A stretch of DNA of 64,000 nt, from contig JAACJM010000086.1 in the NCBI GenBank assembly GCA_013368315.1, positions 269,444 to 333,443 of the forward strand. Direction: 5' to 3'. The notes under the pieces were generated by a model. That model was not told the DNA's origin. It searched no databases and saw only the letters and a list, made by a program, of their open reading frames with translations. The position numbers were made by a program, and so were the translations under genes. This document shows, in pieces, positions 1-11,575 of the stretch; the first letter of the stretch is position 1; every line of letters begins with the position of its first letter. This DNA comes from Tetrapyrgos nigripes. Taxonomy: Eukaryota > Basidiomycota > Agaricomycetes > Agaricales > Campanellaceae.

Positions 1-1687
1 TCTACAGTCTCTTTTAGGTACTTCAGGTCTATCGCCGTCACCACCGATGTTGGCTACCATGTTGGCTACCTCGACTCCGGGCTGTTAGACGGAAGGGTTA
101 TTACGGTGGAAGCAGGCAGTAGGCATGGTGGAAACTTGGAGGAAAGGAACGACTTGGGTGAGTGACTCGGGTTTATGTTTCGTCGGGACACCTATTTAGT
201 ACAGGTTGTCACAACCCTCTGTCAGTCTGCTAGCCGACTTCATCCAGCGGTGTCCATGCAACGTCTGTCTACGTTTTTTCGTATTCTGCCATACCCTTCC
301 TTCTTTCCTTCCTTCCTTCCTTCACATTGAAAATGCACTGGTTTGACTCGGATACACTCTGATGTTCTTGACCAAGTGCATGGCATTCGTCTGCTTCAGT
401 CTACTCGTTAACGCCGTGCTTTTCCTTTGGCAACAGCACTGGCAGCCCTCCCATGGCAAACTCCGACCTCAGGCAACTCATAAAATATCCCCTCCTACTC
501 ATGTCCTCATGCATGTCAGCAATAGCTCTACGTGACTGTCACTGGTGACTGACTTTCCTCAAGTCGGTTGGCAGTTCTGGCGTCATTCTCGAGTACTGTC
601 ATTTCAAGTGCGTTGGCTCGCCGCTACCGTCATTCTTAACTGGTTTTGGTCATGACTATCAGGTTCCACTACTTAATCAGGAGACCTGAACGGTAACTCT
701 GTCCAACTAACTGTAGTTGTTTTCTTGCGTCTTCTGGGTCTGACTCTATCTGGGATGTTCTACCTCTTTCTGGTCTGTCTTCTTCTCTGTGTTTACATCT
801 CGCTGTTACGCCTTGCCCACTCAGTTCACTTCCTTCTTGCATGTTTATTCTTCCCTGCGCTACGATGTATGTCCATGACTTTGAGCATAATAACCTGACT
901 ATGAACTCAATCGGAAGTTTTTTGCGTCAAGCTTTGGACAAGTTGTGCCTTGAAAGATCAGAGCCCGTTCGATACTGTATGTGCCACTGGCATATGTAGC
1001 TAATCACTGTTACATACGTCATAAACGAGTATCTACGGTATGTCTAAGCAAAGCCAACTTGGAATATGTATGCTACTGGCGAAAACGCCTGCACTGAGCA
1101 GGTATAAGCCAGCGATGCGGGTACGTAGGGAGCAGTAGGTAGCACATTGATATCTACGTAGCGGTTGGGGTTATTTCAAGCAAAGGTAAAGCAAAATCAA
1201 TCCAAAACAAGAAGAAATAGAATCTAGATACGTTCGCATAGGAGAAGGGGAATTCGAGACCGAGACCGAGACCGAGACCGAGAATTGGAAGAAGAGAAGG
1301 AGGAGGAGACAGAAACGAGAACCGAAACCGAAACCGAAACGTATGTAAAACTATTACCTTGCTAAGTGCATGGTTCTGATACCAGTAGTGTACGCCATAG
1401 CCCGGATAGCCTATGCGATGAACGATGCACGAGATTACTAGGACGGGCGTCGCGAAGGGTGAAGAGTGACGGTATACTGGTATCCCTCTGCGACTCCGAG
1501 AGCTGGAGTTGTAATGCGACCGTGACTTCAGTCTAACCCAATTGCAAGCATTGGGAGACTATCTTCGACATCATATAGAAGTCAAAGTCAAAGTGTAAAT
1601 GAGCATGATGCTCTCCCTGGTGTTGTTATATCGGTAATTCACTCGACGAACATGTATAATGTCCGAGTCGAGCTCGAGTGGGTAGGC
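1..1687. other. Intergenic, no gene seen
   Basis: I see no convincing coding sequence here on either strand. It contains a short CCTT tract near 305-325 and a hexamer array at 1256-1344 (separate entry). It is the 3' flank of the minus-strand gene that follows. Confidence 0.6.
1256..1344. repeat. GAGACC/GAAACC hexamer microsatellite
   Basis: Tandem GAGACC-type hexamers are followed by a purine-rich spacer and then GAAACC-type hexamers. This is a low-complexity repeat with no sign of coding. Confidence 0.8.
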
Positions 1688-1772
1688 TTAATCCAACTGT
1701 AGCCTGTCGAACCAATTCTCTTCCAAACTCTCTGCTTCTTCTTGGAGCTTCTTTAATTCCACGCTGTTAGAC

Positions 1773-2719
1773 TCAGCCAGCTCTTTGTCGAAACGATTCC
1801 ATGATCTCCTTGTCGCATACTTCAAGTGGTTCAAGGGCCTTGCGGTTAGCACGGATGATGGGACGACGAGGACGACGAGGAGAAGGAGAAGGAGAGGGAG
1901 AGGATTTGGAGGTGGAGATGGAGAGGAAAAGGGAACAGTTGAGCTTGGTGAGGGCGGCAGCGAGGGAAGCCTCCTTGTCGGTCATGGGTCTGGATTCACG
2001 AGTGGGAGTAGTGGGCGAGTGGCATTCGGAAGACTCTGAGGAGTCAGAAGCGGGAACGACGGAGGTATTAAGGGAAGATTCAGAAGAGTCGAATTGGGAA
2101 TCGAGTGAGGCGTGGTTAGAGTCGTCATGAGAAGATACGGGGAGGGTCGAGGTTGCCTGATCCTCAGCGTTTCGGAAACAGAAAGGCAAGAAAAGATGAT
2201 CAGAGGCCTCAAAGTCCTTATAATTGGCGATCGGTTCCAGGTATTCAGTCTTCTTTCTTTCTTCCTCCTGGGCCGGCATCATTGTTAGTCAAAACGTCAT
2301 TGGCATGGGATGGAACAAAGACCCTTACCTTGCAATCCCAACACTTACAGATCCGCGTTGGAAGCATTGGAACGGAATCAAGCGTCGCCTGGTCCTCGGG
2401 AAACAAGGTCGAGAAGGGATCAAACCTGATATCGCGGATGGGCAAGCGAGAGTGGCGTCGATATTCCAGCTCTTCCTCCAAGAAGCCGGAGTCGAAGGGG
2501 AGGTAGTATAAACCGCGGGGAGGGGGTAGATCCTTGAGCTCGGGTTCGAATGCCTCAGCCTCTGGGAGAGTGCTGGAGAAGAAGGCGAAGCTTGGAGAAG
2601 ATTTCTGTGCGAGATTCTAATCAGTAAGAGACTTTACCCCCAGCAAACGATCCAGAACACACCTCCAAGCCGGCAAGCATGAATTCGTCTTGGGCGAGTA
2701 GGTAATCGTAAGCAGACAT
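1773..2719 (-). CDS. Hypothetical protein, three exons (about 275 aa)
   Basis: I do not recognise the family. The model is complement(join(1773..2267,2329..2604,2663..2719)). The start is the ATG at 2719 (MSAYDYLLAQDEF). Introns of 58 and 61 nt have GT donors and CACAG/CCCAG acceptors, and both joins are phase 0. The middle exon reads a Pro/Leu-rich stretch (residues about 45-65, LPPPRGLYYLP) and a CxxC-like pair (CKCWDCK). The last exon is very Ser-rich (about residues 140-230) and then basic (PRRPRRPIIRANRK). It suggests a disordered nuclear or regulatory protein, but this is inference. The 3' end is uncertain: in the +1 frame a Glu/Lys-rich coiled-coil-like tail (ELKKLQEEAESLEENW) runs to a TAA at 1688, so a further intron or a frameshift near 1800 is possible. 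Confidence 0.6.
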
Positions 2720-3420
2720 TTTGAAAGGTGGTACAAGAGAGTTGTGAGCGATGGTAAAATGGGTGGGCAATGTTCTCGAGATTGAGGTACGAGTGAAGGA
2801 GTAGAACGCACAGACCCCCAGATTTTAAAAGTTGCCGGCGGAGCCGAAAGACGCCGGTGACGTGACGCGCAAACGCCAGCTGACCGCGAGGTGCTTGTCT
2901 CTGTTTTTTGTACATTTCCTCTTTCGGCCTTCCAACCTCAAAAGAAAACAAGGGCATTATGGAACAATAAAACTCGTGGCAGGACTATCTCGGCATTATC
3001 TGGTTGATTGCGCAAAGGCCCTGGATACCGTCTGGTTACGGAGCTATCTGGAATGGAACAGAACTGTATCGGGGCTAGGGTGAGAAAATTATGACTGGCG
3101 CTGAGCAGTACGTGTATTTCTGAAGAAACATCAACAGATACCCATTTAAAAATTTCTACAAGCTATGGAATATCTATCTACAATTTGGAGGACAGCGTAG
3201 CTATAGCTATTCAAGCAGTAGGCCGGACGTGCTTGTGATGTGAAATCAAAAAGAAGCAGAATACCTACCTAGCGAAGACAGTACCTAAGGACGCAAGGAA
3301 AGCAAGGAAAACAAGTACTACGGACTAGGGAACTCTGAAGAAAGACAATTCTGGCAGTGATTCGGTTCTATGGCTCTTTCAGTCTGTGCCAAGACGTGTT
3401 GTATACTCGTGCGCACAGGA
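2720..3420. other. Intergenic between two tandem minus-strand genes
   Basis: No open frame with coding character was found. This contains the promoter of the 1773-2719 gene and the 3' flank of the 3421-5111 gene. Confidence 0.5.
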
Positions 3421-5111
3421 CTAGTCGTCTGGTCGTCTTTCGGTGAACTCCGCCCACCAAACTCGCTTGACTACTGATTTTCTCTTCGCTTCTTCACGGC
3501 TCGAAGGCTCATGAGCCTGTACAATAGATGCGCTCTGAAGACCGTCATTATAAGACGCCATGGGCTCGGAGACGTGTACCGGCGGGATAAACTGATCTGG
3601 AAGGGATTGAGCGCTGGGGAGTCGTTTCTGAGAGGGAACGATGGGAAAGTTTGGAGTCGTGCTTGAGTCAGAAAGCCTTGCGTTCCTGGTGTTGGTGAGA
3701 AGACCTCGTTGAGAACGAGGAAGGTAGCCAAAAATCTCCGGTCGATCCACCTTCAATTTCTGGATGTGTTCGAGACAAGTTTGACGAGATCCAAAAGCAG
3801 ACCACGGATTCTTCAACACTGCGGTCATTTCCTCTCTGTCTCCTCTGAATACAGCCTTCTCAGAGTGGTCTTCATCTTCGAGTCCGAATATGGGATGATC
3901 CGGAGATGTTGGGAGAGAAGTTGCCGCGGTCATGGGTGACACATTGTCTGAGATGGTGCATTCCCCCTCCCTCGGCAAACTGTATTCACTGAAAGCAGAC
4001 ACGGGAGATACATTGTCCTCGTCCAGGGTCTCCCTCGCTGCCGCTTCCACCTTGACTATAGGACGAGGCGTGATCCTGTCTATACCAGAACCTCCTCGAT
4101 GCTGCAACTCTAGACTGCCATCATGGTTTCTGAAATCTATCGCCTGCCGAGCTGCCATGCAGACCCTGGTAATCTCGATAGCCTCTTGGCCTGTCAAGTG
4201 ATTTTGGCCAGAGGACGTCGCCTGGGGGATAGTGATGACAGAAGCATGAGCATGGAGAAGGGAAGAGGAATTGTTGAGTTTTTGGAGGGTCTCGAGACCT
4301 GGGATCAAAAGCTCTGGATTTGCAGGATGTGATGGGCCCGGGCCTTCGACGAGGTAAGCCGCTCCGCCGACCGTTTCCTGACACAGTGCGACCAGAGCCG
4401 AACCAGACATATGTCTTGGCTCGGCACGAAGGGTCGGAGTGGGTGGTTCCTCGAGCTTAGAAGACGCCTGCAGCTTTGAGAGGAGTTTATCGAAGGCAGA
4501 GACTTGATATTGGTCGACAATAGGCAGCCGAGGTCGAGTGTTTTCCTTTTCAGCAACTTTTGGGTCGCTATCGGAGTCAACGGATAGGAAATTGGGAGGA
4601 ATAGTGCCGAAGAAAAAGGTTCGCTTCGAGGTTTGGATGTTAATTTTGGAGGAAAAACGAACTCCAGGAGTCGAGGATAGAATTGAGGCTTGTCGGTGAT
4701 GATAAATGGTGTTCTGGCTCGAGCTTGCTGAGAGCTGAGCTAGGAGACTTTGAAGAGGGTTGGAAAGTGGTATAGGAGACGCATTGGCCTTGGTCTATGT
4801 AGATCGGTGGCATGGGGAGATTAATGAAGACGATGGCGGTTGGGAAAATCGGAATGAAAGTTTGGGGAACGTTGATGAAGAGAGAGAGAGAAGGACAACG
4901 GACGAGGGACGAGGTCGGAAGACGAGGCCCAGGCTGATCAGTATCCTTTCTCTTATTATCATCGACGGCGACTCACCTTATTCTTATTGTTAGATTTCCT
5001 GGAGACGGCGACCGTCTTGTTGGTGGTAGTACAACCACGACGACGACGTCTAAACGAACTATTGTTTCGCTGAGCAGTGTGGGTCGAGTAAGAGTGTTTG
5101 TTGTTCATCAT
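3421..5111 (-). CDS. Hypothetical Ser/Pro-rich protein, two exons (about 502 aa)
   Basis: The model is complement(join(3421..4794,4977..5111)). The reading frame stays open well upstream of the first in-frame Met of the long ORF (4410), reaching a stop at about 4798. That stop coincides with an ACATAG acceptor. A GTGAGT donor at 4976 gives a 182 nt intron and a phase-0 join to an N-terminal exon starting MMNNKHSYSTHT, which is basic (RRRRRG). The body is low-complexity, with Ser/Pro/Glu patches (KLEEPPTPTL) and short conserved-looking blocks such as RTFFFGTIPPNFLS and HIQKLKVDRPEIFGYLP. No catalytic motif, signal peptide or membrane segment was seen. The family is not recognised; a disordered regulatory protein is a guess. 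The intron is longer than others here, so a small extra exon may be hidden in it. Confidence 0.6.
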
Positions 5112-6002
5112 GCTGATAAGTTCGGCAGATAATTCAAGTGGGTGAAGATGTAGGTGAATCCGGAGGGCAAGAAATGGTTATGGTTCAGGTTTGAGTACTT
5201 GAGTCGTGCTCCATTGTTCTCCAAATGCTTGCCTGCCGTTTATACCACTGGCAGCATGTGATCGCGTCAGAGCTATACAACTGTTGGACCGTTGGCGCGT
5301 CGACTCACGAAATTCGAATGCTGTTGTCCCATCCCAGCGTTTACAAATATTCTTATTCGTCCTTTTTGGTCGCTCATAATCCTTCTAGGTCAATTCTAGG
5401 TATTCAAAGTCGATAAAACACTAGATCTGAACATCGAACTCAGTATCGCCTCCATCTGTGCATGTATGTCCATTGTGGGCATTTTTTTCTGTCCAGTATG
5501 GTATCTTTTCTATCTTTCAAAGCATGCCTTCTTGATTGCTTCTCGATGGCCAAGACCTGATCTTACACTGCCTGTGATAAATTTCAAGTATTATTTTTGG
5601 TCTCGTTAGGGAATGGTCCCTCGTGTTGAATCCAACAGCTTATGCCTACAATCCGAGTCGCCCACAATAGCTTTATTCGTCAATAAGCTCGAAATGCACC
5701 CAATGCTGTACAGCAACCTCTCTAATCTAGCTCAAAGTGGGTTTTCTGTTATTTGTGATCAGTGAAGCTGTACGCTAGAATTCGGGAGAATTCAGTGCGT
5801 TTCCACTCCTTTACAGTAAGGGATCAGGTTTGCTGCAAGCCAGATATTAAACATTATGTCCATACATACACAGTGTCAACACTCGTCAGATAGAAGTCAT
5901 TACAAAAGTCCATAAAATATAGATATTTCGAGTGCATTAACTTGAAATATTCTTGCCCAATCAATGATAGTGTCCGTAAATCCTCAGCAGATAGTCAGGC
6001 AA
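5112..6002. other. Intergenic, no gene seen
   Basis: AT-rich sequence with no supported coding frame. It holds the 5' region of the 3421-5111 gene and the 3' region of the disrupted gene at 6003. Confidence 0.5.
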
Positions 6003-6239
6003 TCACGCAAGCAACAAGAAGGCAAACACAGTGCACAACACAACGGGAACGGGTCCATCTTGAAGGAAAGAAGCAGCTGAATTAGTATTGTCAAAGCTCG
6101 CGGTCGAATTAGACCTGCTCGAGCCACTGCTGCTGCCAGAAGAGGACCCTCCAGAACCTGATGAGGTCAGCACTGGAGCCGGAGCCAGAGCTTGAACTAC
6201 TGCTACCAGAGGATGACCTGCTGGAGGTACTATTACCGT
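6003..6239 (-). pseudogene. 3' part of a disrupted secreted Ser-rich, GPI-anchor-like gene
   Basis: One frame ends in a Ser/Gly tract (SSGSGGSSSGSSSGSSRSNS), a spacer and a hydrophobic C-terminus VPVVLCTVFAFLLLA. That is the layout of a fungal GPI-anchor attachment signal. Its upstream partner is at 32071-32773, 26 kb away, and R1 lies exactly between them. The join at the R1 boundary continues a cysteine-containing frame (KDPWCDG) into Asn/Ser-rich sequence (NSTSSRSSSG). The Ser frame and the GPI frame differ by one, so there is a frameshift near 6165 or an unmodelled intron. Inference: a cell-wall or surface protein inactivated by R1. The precise family is unknown. Confidence 0.55.
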
Positions 6240-6379
6240 TGGAGTAGGGCATAGTGCGAGGTCTAAGCATTGTTTGTACATGTTTGGCAGTGGCTTTGGG
6301 TATCATAGAGCCTTGTATCGTAGTTAGCGAGATCATCATCATCACTGTCATCTTGTCACTCTAGTCAGGTACCTCTCCA
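6240..6379 (+). repeat. R1 5' LTR (140 bp)
   Basis: It starts TGGAGTAGGGC and ends CTCTCCA. It is nearly identical to 31931-32070. Confidence 0.75.
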
Positions 6380-6382
6380 TAG

Positions 6383-6402
6383 TGGTGAAGAGAGTGCGAT
6401 TC
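6383..6402 (+). promoter_or_regulatory. R1 primer binding site, tRNA type
   Basis: Three bases after the 5' LTR the sequence reads TGGTGAAGAGAGTGCGATTC. Its complement ends in CCA and looks like the 3' end of a tRNA: the GAATC of a T arm, then an acceptor strand, a discriminator A and CCA. The tRNA identity is not assigned. Confidence 0.6.
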
Positions 6403-6728
6403 ATGACCACACGCAGCAGCAACGCACACATACCAAATATGATATTACGAAAAACCAAGAAAACAAATGTTAGACACGATTGCAAGAAACAGACCTTGAG
6501 ATAGTAGAGGTCGCTTCCTACCAAACGCACCTACACCAACACTGTTGACCACGCTCACATCAGAGTCTTCGTTAACAGAGTCATCATTAACAGAATTGTC
6601 ACAAAGTGCTGCTCCAGACCACGTCACACCACTGACTTTGCTGCCACTTGACACACAGCCACTCGACGAAGACACAACAGAAACCTGGGTAGATTTTGTC
6701 CATCGCACCCGAGTACAACTACTACAAC
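6403..6728 (+). other. R1 leader, left part
   Basis: Untranslated leader of R1 between its primer site and the R2 insertion. It continues at 23971 beyond R2. Open frames on both strands here are low-complexity and not supported as genes. Confidence 0.5.
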
Positions 6729-7187
6729 TGTCAAGGTCATTGGTACACTTAATAACAAACCACCCAAGTCACACAAAGACAAGATCGATTAAGAAGTAGA
6801 GAGGTAGATAGAGAACAAGAGTAAGCTGACTATGCTCTACACTGCGTAGTACTAGTACAGAGTGGAGACAAAGTGAATGAACTAAAGGGCTAGCTAGAAT
6901 GTCTAGTGGTTTATATAGAAGAACAATGAATAAGTGATAGGAGAAAGATAGGAGAAATAGGAGAAATGTAGGAGAAAGTGGAGAAATGTAGGGTAAAGAT
7001 AGGATCAATGGAATGGAAGATTGATTGACAGTTATTATAGAGTTTGACAGGTTCTATAAGGTTCGAAGTCAGTAATATAAGGTTTAAAAGGTTTATTGAG
7101 GAAATGCAATAGATGAATGGTCAGAAAACAGGTTCAATAATGTAGTAGAAGAGGAAGGAGGACAAAGAACTGTAGCAGTTTGTGACA
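6729..7187 (-). repeat. R2 3' LTR (459 bp)
   Basis: Direct copy of 23507-23965. The pol frame runs into it and stops at 7093. It contains a TATATAA-like box and the R-start motif described for the 5' LTR. Confidence 0.9.
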
Positions 7188-9099
7188 TTACCCCCTCTTT
7201 AAGCTGTGCTTTCACCTGGAGCACATGTGTACTTCTCCAAATATCCTCCATGCTAATTCCCATAGAACATACTGTAGACCCTGCTTGTACCAGGTTTGGT
7301 GGATGATATGCATCTGGGTGATTTTGGTGAAAAGCTTCGATAATCTCCTTTAATTTCATCAACCCTGATGCTGGTTCCCATGAATTCTCTGAGTCCGAGT
7401 AGTCTAACCACTTGACTAAGTACTGTACTCCTCGACGATTTCTAGTTGGCTTTGAATCTAGAATTGCTTCAACGTCATACTTGTTATCCTCTGGCAGTAA
7501 ATCTGCTGGTTCGCCTGGATAGTTCTCTCCATGAGCTTCAGTTTCTTTGTATGGTGATAGTAATGAAGCATGGAAGACTGGGTGAATGTGCCAGGTGTTT
7601 GGTAGTTTGAGCCGATAATTAACTTCACCGATTACATCAGTGATTTCAAATGGTCCATGACGACAATTTGCCAACTTAGCTTTTGGCCTCCATCCAACAG
7701 CACTTTATCTCCAATTTTGAACTTCACCCCTTCTTTTACATGGTCCATATTCCCTCTCTTCATCAACTCTGCAGCAGTTGTCAAACTTGCTTTCAATTCT
7801 TCTTGTATTGCTTCTAAGTTCTGAAGGCGCTCTTCGACTTTTGGTATATGTGACAAAGGATTGATTGAGGGAAAGAGTCGAGGAAGATATCCATGGAGTA
7901 ATTCAAACAGTGATTTTCCAGTGGCAGAGTGGATTCAAGTATTATGGCAAAACTTGGCATATGGTAGATATTTGACCCAATCATCTTGACGATAGTTACA
8001 GAAGGTTCATAAGTATTGTTTGAGTTCTTGATTGAACCTTTCTGTCTTGCCATCTGTTTGCTGGTGATAAGTCATACTGAGAGCTGAGGTAATACCTAAC
8101 TTAGTGTATATTCCTCTCATAACCTGGCTTGCAAATTGGGGTCCTTGGTCCAATATCATTTTGTCCCAAAGTCCATATCGCCGCCATGTGTTGTTGAACA
8201 GTATATCAATAGTTCCGTCACTGTTGATATCTTTTTGGCATGCAGAGATCACTACAGTCTTGGTTGATTGATCTACTGTTATGTGGATTGCGTTGAAGCC
8301 TTTGCATTCTGGAAGATCTGTAATGAAGTTGGTGGTAATAGTACCAAAGGGTCATTCTGGAATGTCATTTGGAACCAATGGTACATGTAACAGATGATTT
8401 TGTGCCTTGGTCAATTGGCAAGTAGCACATCCTTCAACGTAATCATGAACAAATACTGACATACTAACTAATTCATAGGTTTTGAATCGGCCTGGGTGTC
8501 CAGCAGTGAGACTATCATGATGCATCTTGACTATGTCTCTTCGTAACTCTTGGTTGTAGGGAATGTAGACTTTCCCCTGAAACAAAATGATCCTGTCTTC
8601 ATAGTTCCATTCCTGTAAATTCTTGACCAGCGAGCATGGACTGTTGTTCAGGATAACTTCGAGAGCACTCACAACTTCATTGTCCTTCTTTGGACATTCT
8701 TTAATTCGTCTTCTCAATTTGGCATCTCCGATTGTGACTACTGCTCCTGGTCGTGTAGCCTGAATCCTGAAGAACCTGTCCATGTTGTCATCTTTGACCC
8801 CCTCTTTATGATCTGGTCTTCGAGAAAGAGGATCACTGTGATTGAGACTTCCTGGTTTGTGGATAAGAGTAAAGTCAACATTCTTGCTTGTCGTCGACTA
8901 AGTTTTTGAGACGTAGTAAAGTACTCCAAGTTCTTGTGGTCTGTGGGGATCTTGATGGTATGCAGCGTGCCTTCAAGGTAATGTTGCCAAGCCTCTAACA
9001 CTTGTATGATTGCCAACAATTCTTTATCATGAATGCCATAGTTTCGTTCAGTTTCAGATAAAGATTTTGATAGGTAAGCAATTGGGTGCCATTTGTCAT
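7093..9099 (-). pseudogene. R2 pol, 3' part: RNase H, integrase, chromodomain
   Basis: On the minus strand the frame begins in RNase H just inside the R3 junction ([29 protein letters not shown]). It continues through an integrase zinc finger (HHDSLTAGHPG, CATCQ), a catalytic-core region (NFITDLPE; LDQGPQF in place of the usual (S/T)DRG; DGKTERFNQEL with the Glu kept), a GPFEI/NYRLKLP segment and a chromodomain (YDVEAILDSKPTRN, YLVKWLDY, ENSWEPASG). There are several frameshifts (near 7690, 8350 and 8810) and TGA stops. R4 at 55300-57310 is a close relative for comparison. The element cannot mobilise itself. Confidence 0.85.
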
Positions 9100-9720
9100 T
9101 GTAAAGCCTATGCCTTTCCATGACTCTTTCTGACTCTCCCCTTTCATTCCATTTCATTTCCGATTCATTTCTGAGTTGCCACAAATCTGTTTAGTTTACA
9201 TTTCCCATCGGATCCTATCCGACTCATCGGATACTAACCAGACAGCTCGCATTCATACTTGTTTCATTTCTGCTTCATATCTCGTAGCACCTTGTGCTCC
9301 CCTTCCTTTTCTTTCCAAAGGGTTTCCACGTGATGATAGCAAATTGAGTGTTTCCCTTTGTCTTTACCTTTTCCAGTAGTTTCCATATTCATTTCTGATA
9401 ATTTCCTATCTCATTCTGTATACTTCCGTTATAGTACTTAAGCTAGCAACTTTGTAGTAGATAGCTTAAGTCTAAAATCGATTTAGCTGGTCTCCTATCC
9501 TTTCCGATCAATTCCGAATAGACAACTAGTGAGGTGGTACCAATAGTGCCATTAACCTTCTGTCTTGACTTCCTGGTCTTTCCATACCAGATCCTTCCTC
9601 TTCCAGTCTATCCTCTTCCTGTCCGGTTCCACCCAGATTTATTATTGCTCCATTCTTTCCCATAGACCTCTGCCCGGGTCCATAGTATTTCCTAGTACTA
9701 GGATCTGCCCGGACTTAACA
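9100..9720 (+). repeat. R3 5' LTR (621 bp)
   Basis: Starts TGTAAAGCC, ends TTAACA and matches 19602-20244. A TATAGTACTTAAG box near 9431 lies about 35 nt before AAGTCTAAAAT (9468-9478), the presumed transcript start. Confidence 0.9.
9468..9478 (+). promoter_or_regulatory. R3 putative RNA 5' end / self-primer
   Basis: AAGTCTAAAAT inside the LTR is the exact reverse complement of ATTTTAGACTT at 9723-9733. Eleven of eleven bases match. This parallels the Tf1 mechanism, in which the first 11 nt of the RNA prime reverse transcription. The transcript start is inferred from the TATA-like spacing. Confidence 0.65.
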
Positions 9721-9722
9721 GT

Positions 9723-9733
9723 ATTTTAGACTT
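9723..9733 (+). promoter_or_regulatory. R3 self-priming primer binding site
   Basis: ATTTTAGACTT starts two bases (GT) after the LTR end. It does not begin with TGG, so it is not a tRNA site. It is fully complementary to 9468-9478. Confidence 0.65.
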
Positions 9734-9869
9734 CCATCTCTGAGTTGTCTATTATGTCTCAAAGGTCTCAACGCACACCCTCTCCCAAATCCAAACTATC
9801 TGTTCCGGAATCTCTGTTCAAAAAATCATACTTCTCCACAATCTTCCGAAATGTCCAAATTCATCAGCA

Positions 9870-10460
9870 CACTACCTCTGGGGCTTTAATTTAGCCAGCA
9901 GAAACATAAATAAAACTAATTTCAACCTTCATTATGATTTCAATCCAATCTGATTAATAAAACATGTATTTTCTGCTCACAGAAGCATTAAGAATGATAT
10001 TCTGTTTTTACTTGCAATGCAACAGCAGAAACTTTAAAGGAAATAATATGTTTTCTCATTGTAAAAACCGTTATTTCTAACCACACAAACATTGCCTTTC
10101 GGGTGGCAGAAAGATAAAATAAATGTTTTTCTTTCATGTTTAACATTTTTTTGCTTTCTGATCCTGGAAACTTGATGTGCGACCATCGTGCAGAGTATGC
10201 TTGATGCTCGCGCACAAAATGCTTGCTAATTGCACTACCCTCGACGATCTTCCTGCTTTTCAAGCAGTGCTTGTCCATCTTTATATTCGGTGCGTGAAGC
10301 GTGGTTGTAAAAAGTTCTACTATTTCAACTACTACTGACATGGTGTCACTTCATATTACCATCTAGCGACTCTATCCAGCGTCCGTTGATTCTTTACACT
10401 GATACGATCACCTCCTCTCCCTCTCCTCGTCTTCTAGTCCAGTAATATACCGAGTGACAA
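9870..10460 (+). repeat. C1 left terminal inverted repeat
   Basis: Starts CACTACCTCTGGGGC. Its inverse lies at about 12265-12856. The outer 450 bp are nearly identical. The inner part is more divergent, with an indel of about 14 nt near 10320. The inner limit is approximate. Confidence 0.8.
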
Positions 10461-11103
10461 CTAGTACTGTATGTACAACTTTGTAGCAGCTTCCTGAGCT
10501 TGAGATTGTGTCATTAATGAAAAAAGATGCTGATAGAGGGGGTCATCTTCGTCTGTCATAATAAAAGAATAAGGATGAAGCTCACGTAGTAGCTAGAAGA
10601 ACCAAAAATTGAGCAAATCGTTCAGAGCTGAGTAGGTCATTTGCACGCGATGCGTCTTCAGCACGTTCTTCAGCAACTCCAATCATGGCCCACTGTCCAA
10701 TTCTCAAACTCACCCATCTGAGCAATATGCTCTAATATGCTCCACTCTATTTCTCAGTATCCGAAGGCTAACATCTTCCCGGGACCCAAGAAACATGAAA
10801 ACGCAAAGACGATGAACAATAAGAGTGCGATGATCATAGAGAGAACCAGCTCCCCCAAAGCTCTCCCCATATGCTGGAGACACCTTGGTGGTTCTGGATA
10901 CTCGGATAGTGCGTCTTCTATTCTCGCCTTTGTCCTCTTTAATCATCCCTTGTGTTCAGGTTCTGGCCTTCCGGTACTAGGTGAGTCTGTAAAAACTGTA
11001 AAAACCATATGCAATTCTTCTCGTTACAACAAGTCCAGTTGACCAGGTAAGTCTAAACACTGTGTCATTCTAACTAACAGCTACTTAGAGTCTTTCAGAT
11101 AGC

Positions 11104-11575
11104 ATGGTTCTCCCTTCGTATCAACACTCACTCCTGCACACATCCTTCACTAGACCTTTCCGCTCCTCCACCTCTTCCACTACCAGTTCTCTCCGCTCCA
11201 TTATCTTTGACCGTGTCCCTCCAGCTCCAGCTCTTGACTTTGTGTTGGACGACAAGGGTATAAGGGAGGGTTTGGAAGAGTTGACGGTGTATGGATTGCC
11301 TCCAGTTGTTCCCTCTACCAACACCAGCTCCAGCAATCCCAAAGCTGTCGAAAGCATCCTCACAACCCTTGCTTCCCTTCCTCGTCTTAAAACTCTCTCC
11401 ATCAAGCAGCCTGCTTCCTTTCCTTCGTGTGTTGGAACCCTGGTCATCCAATTCTTCGGTTGGTGTCCTCAGAAAGGGTGAGAGCAAGTGGTTAGCCTCG
11501 TTGAAGATGGTCTGTGCTCAGAGAGGTGTAGAGGTTGAGTCTGTTAGGAGGTGGAGAGATGCTTTCCAATGCTAA
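11104..11575 (+). pseudogene. LRR/F-box-like gene fragment captured in C1
   Basis: The first frame reads Leu-rich sequence (GIREGLEELTVYGLPPVV, ESILTTLASLPRLKTLSIKQ). It resembles the C-terminal leucine-rich part of basidiomycete F-box proteins. Near 11440 the coding signal moves to another frame, ending KMVCAQRGVEVESVRRW and then a stop at 11575, so there is a frameshift or a lost intron. No start domain or F-box is seen. Being inside C1 suggests transduplication of a host exon; this is inference from weak similarity. Confidence 0.4.

Noticed and set aside
9988..10341. 117 aa ORF (minus) and its twin at 12400-12738 (112 aa)
   Set aside because: They are the two arms of the C1 inverted repeat. 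Their similarity comes from DNA duplication, and no domain is seen.
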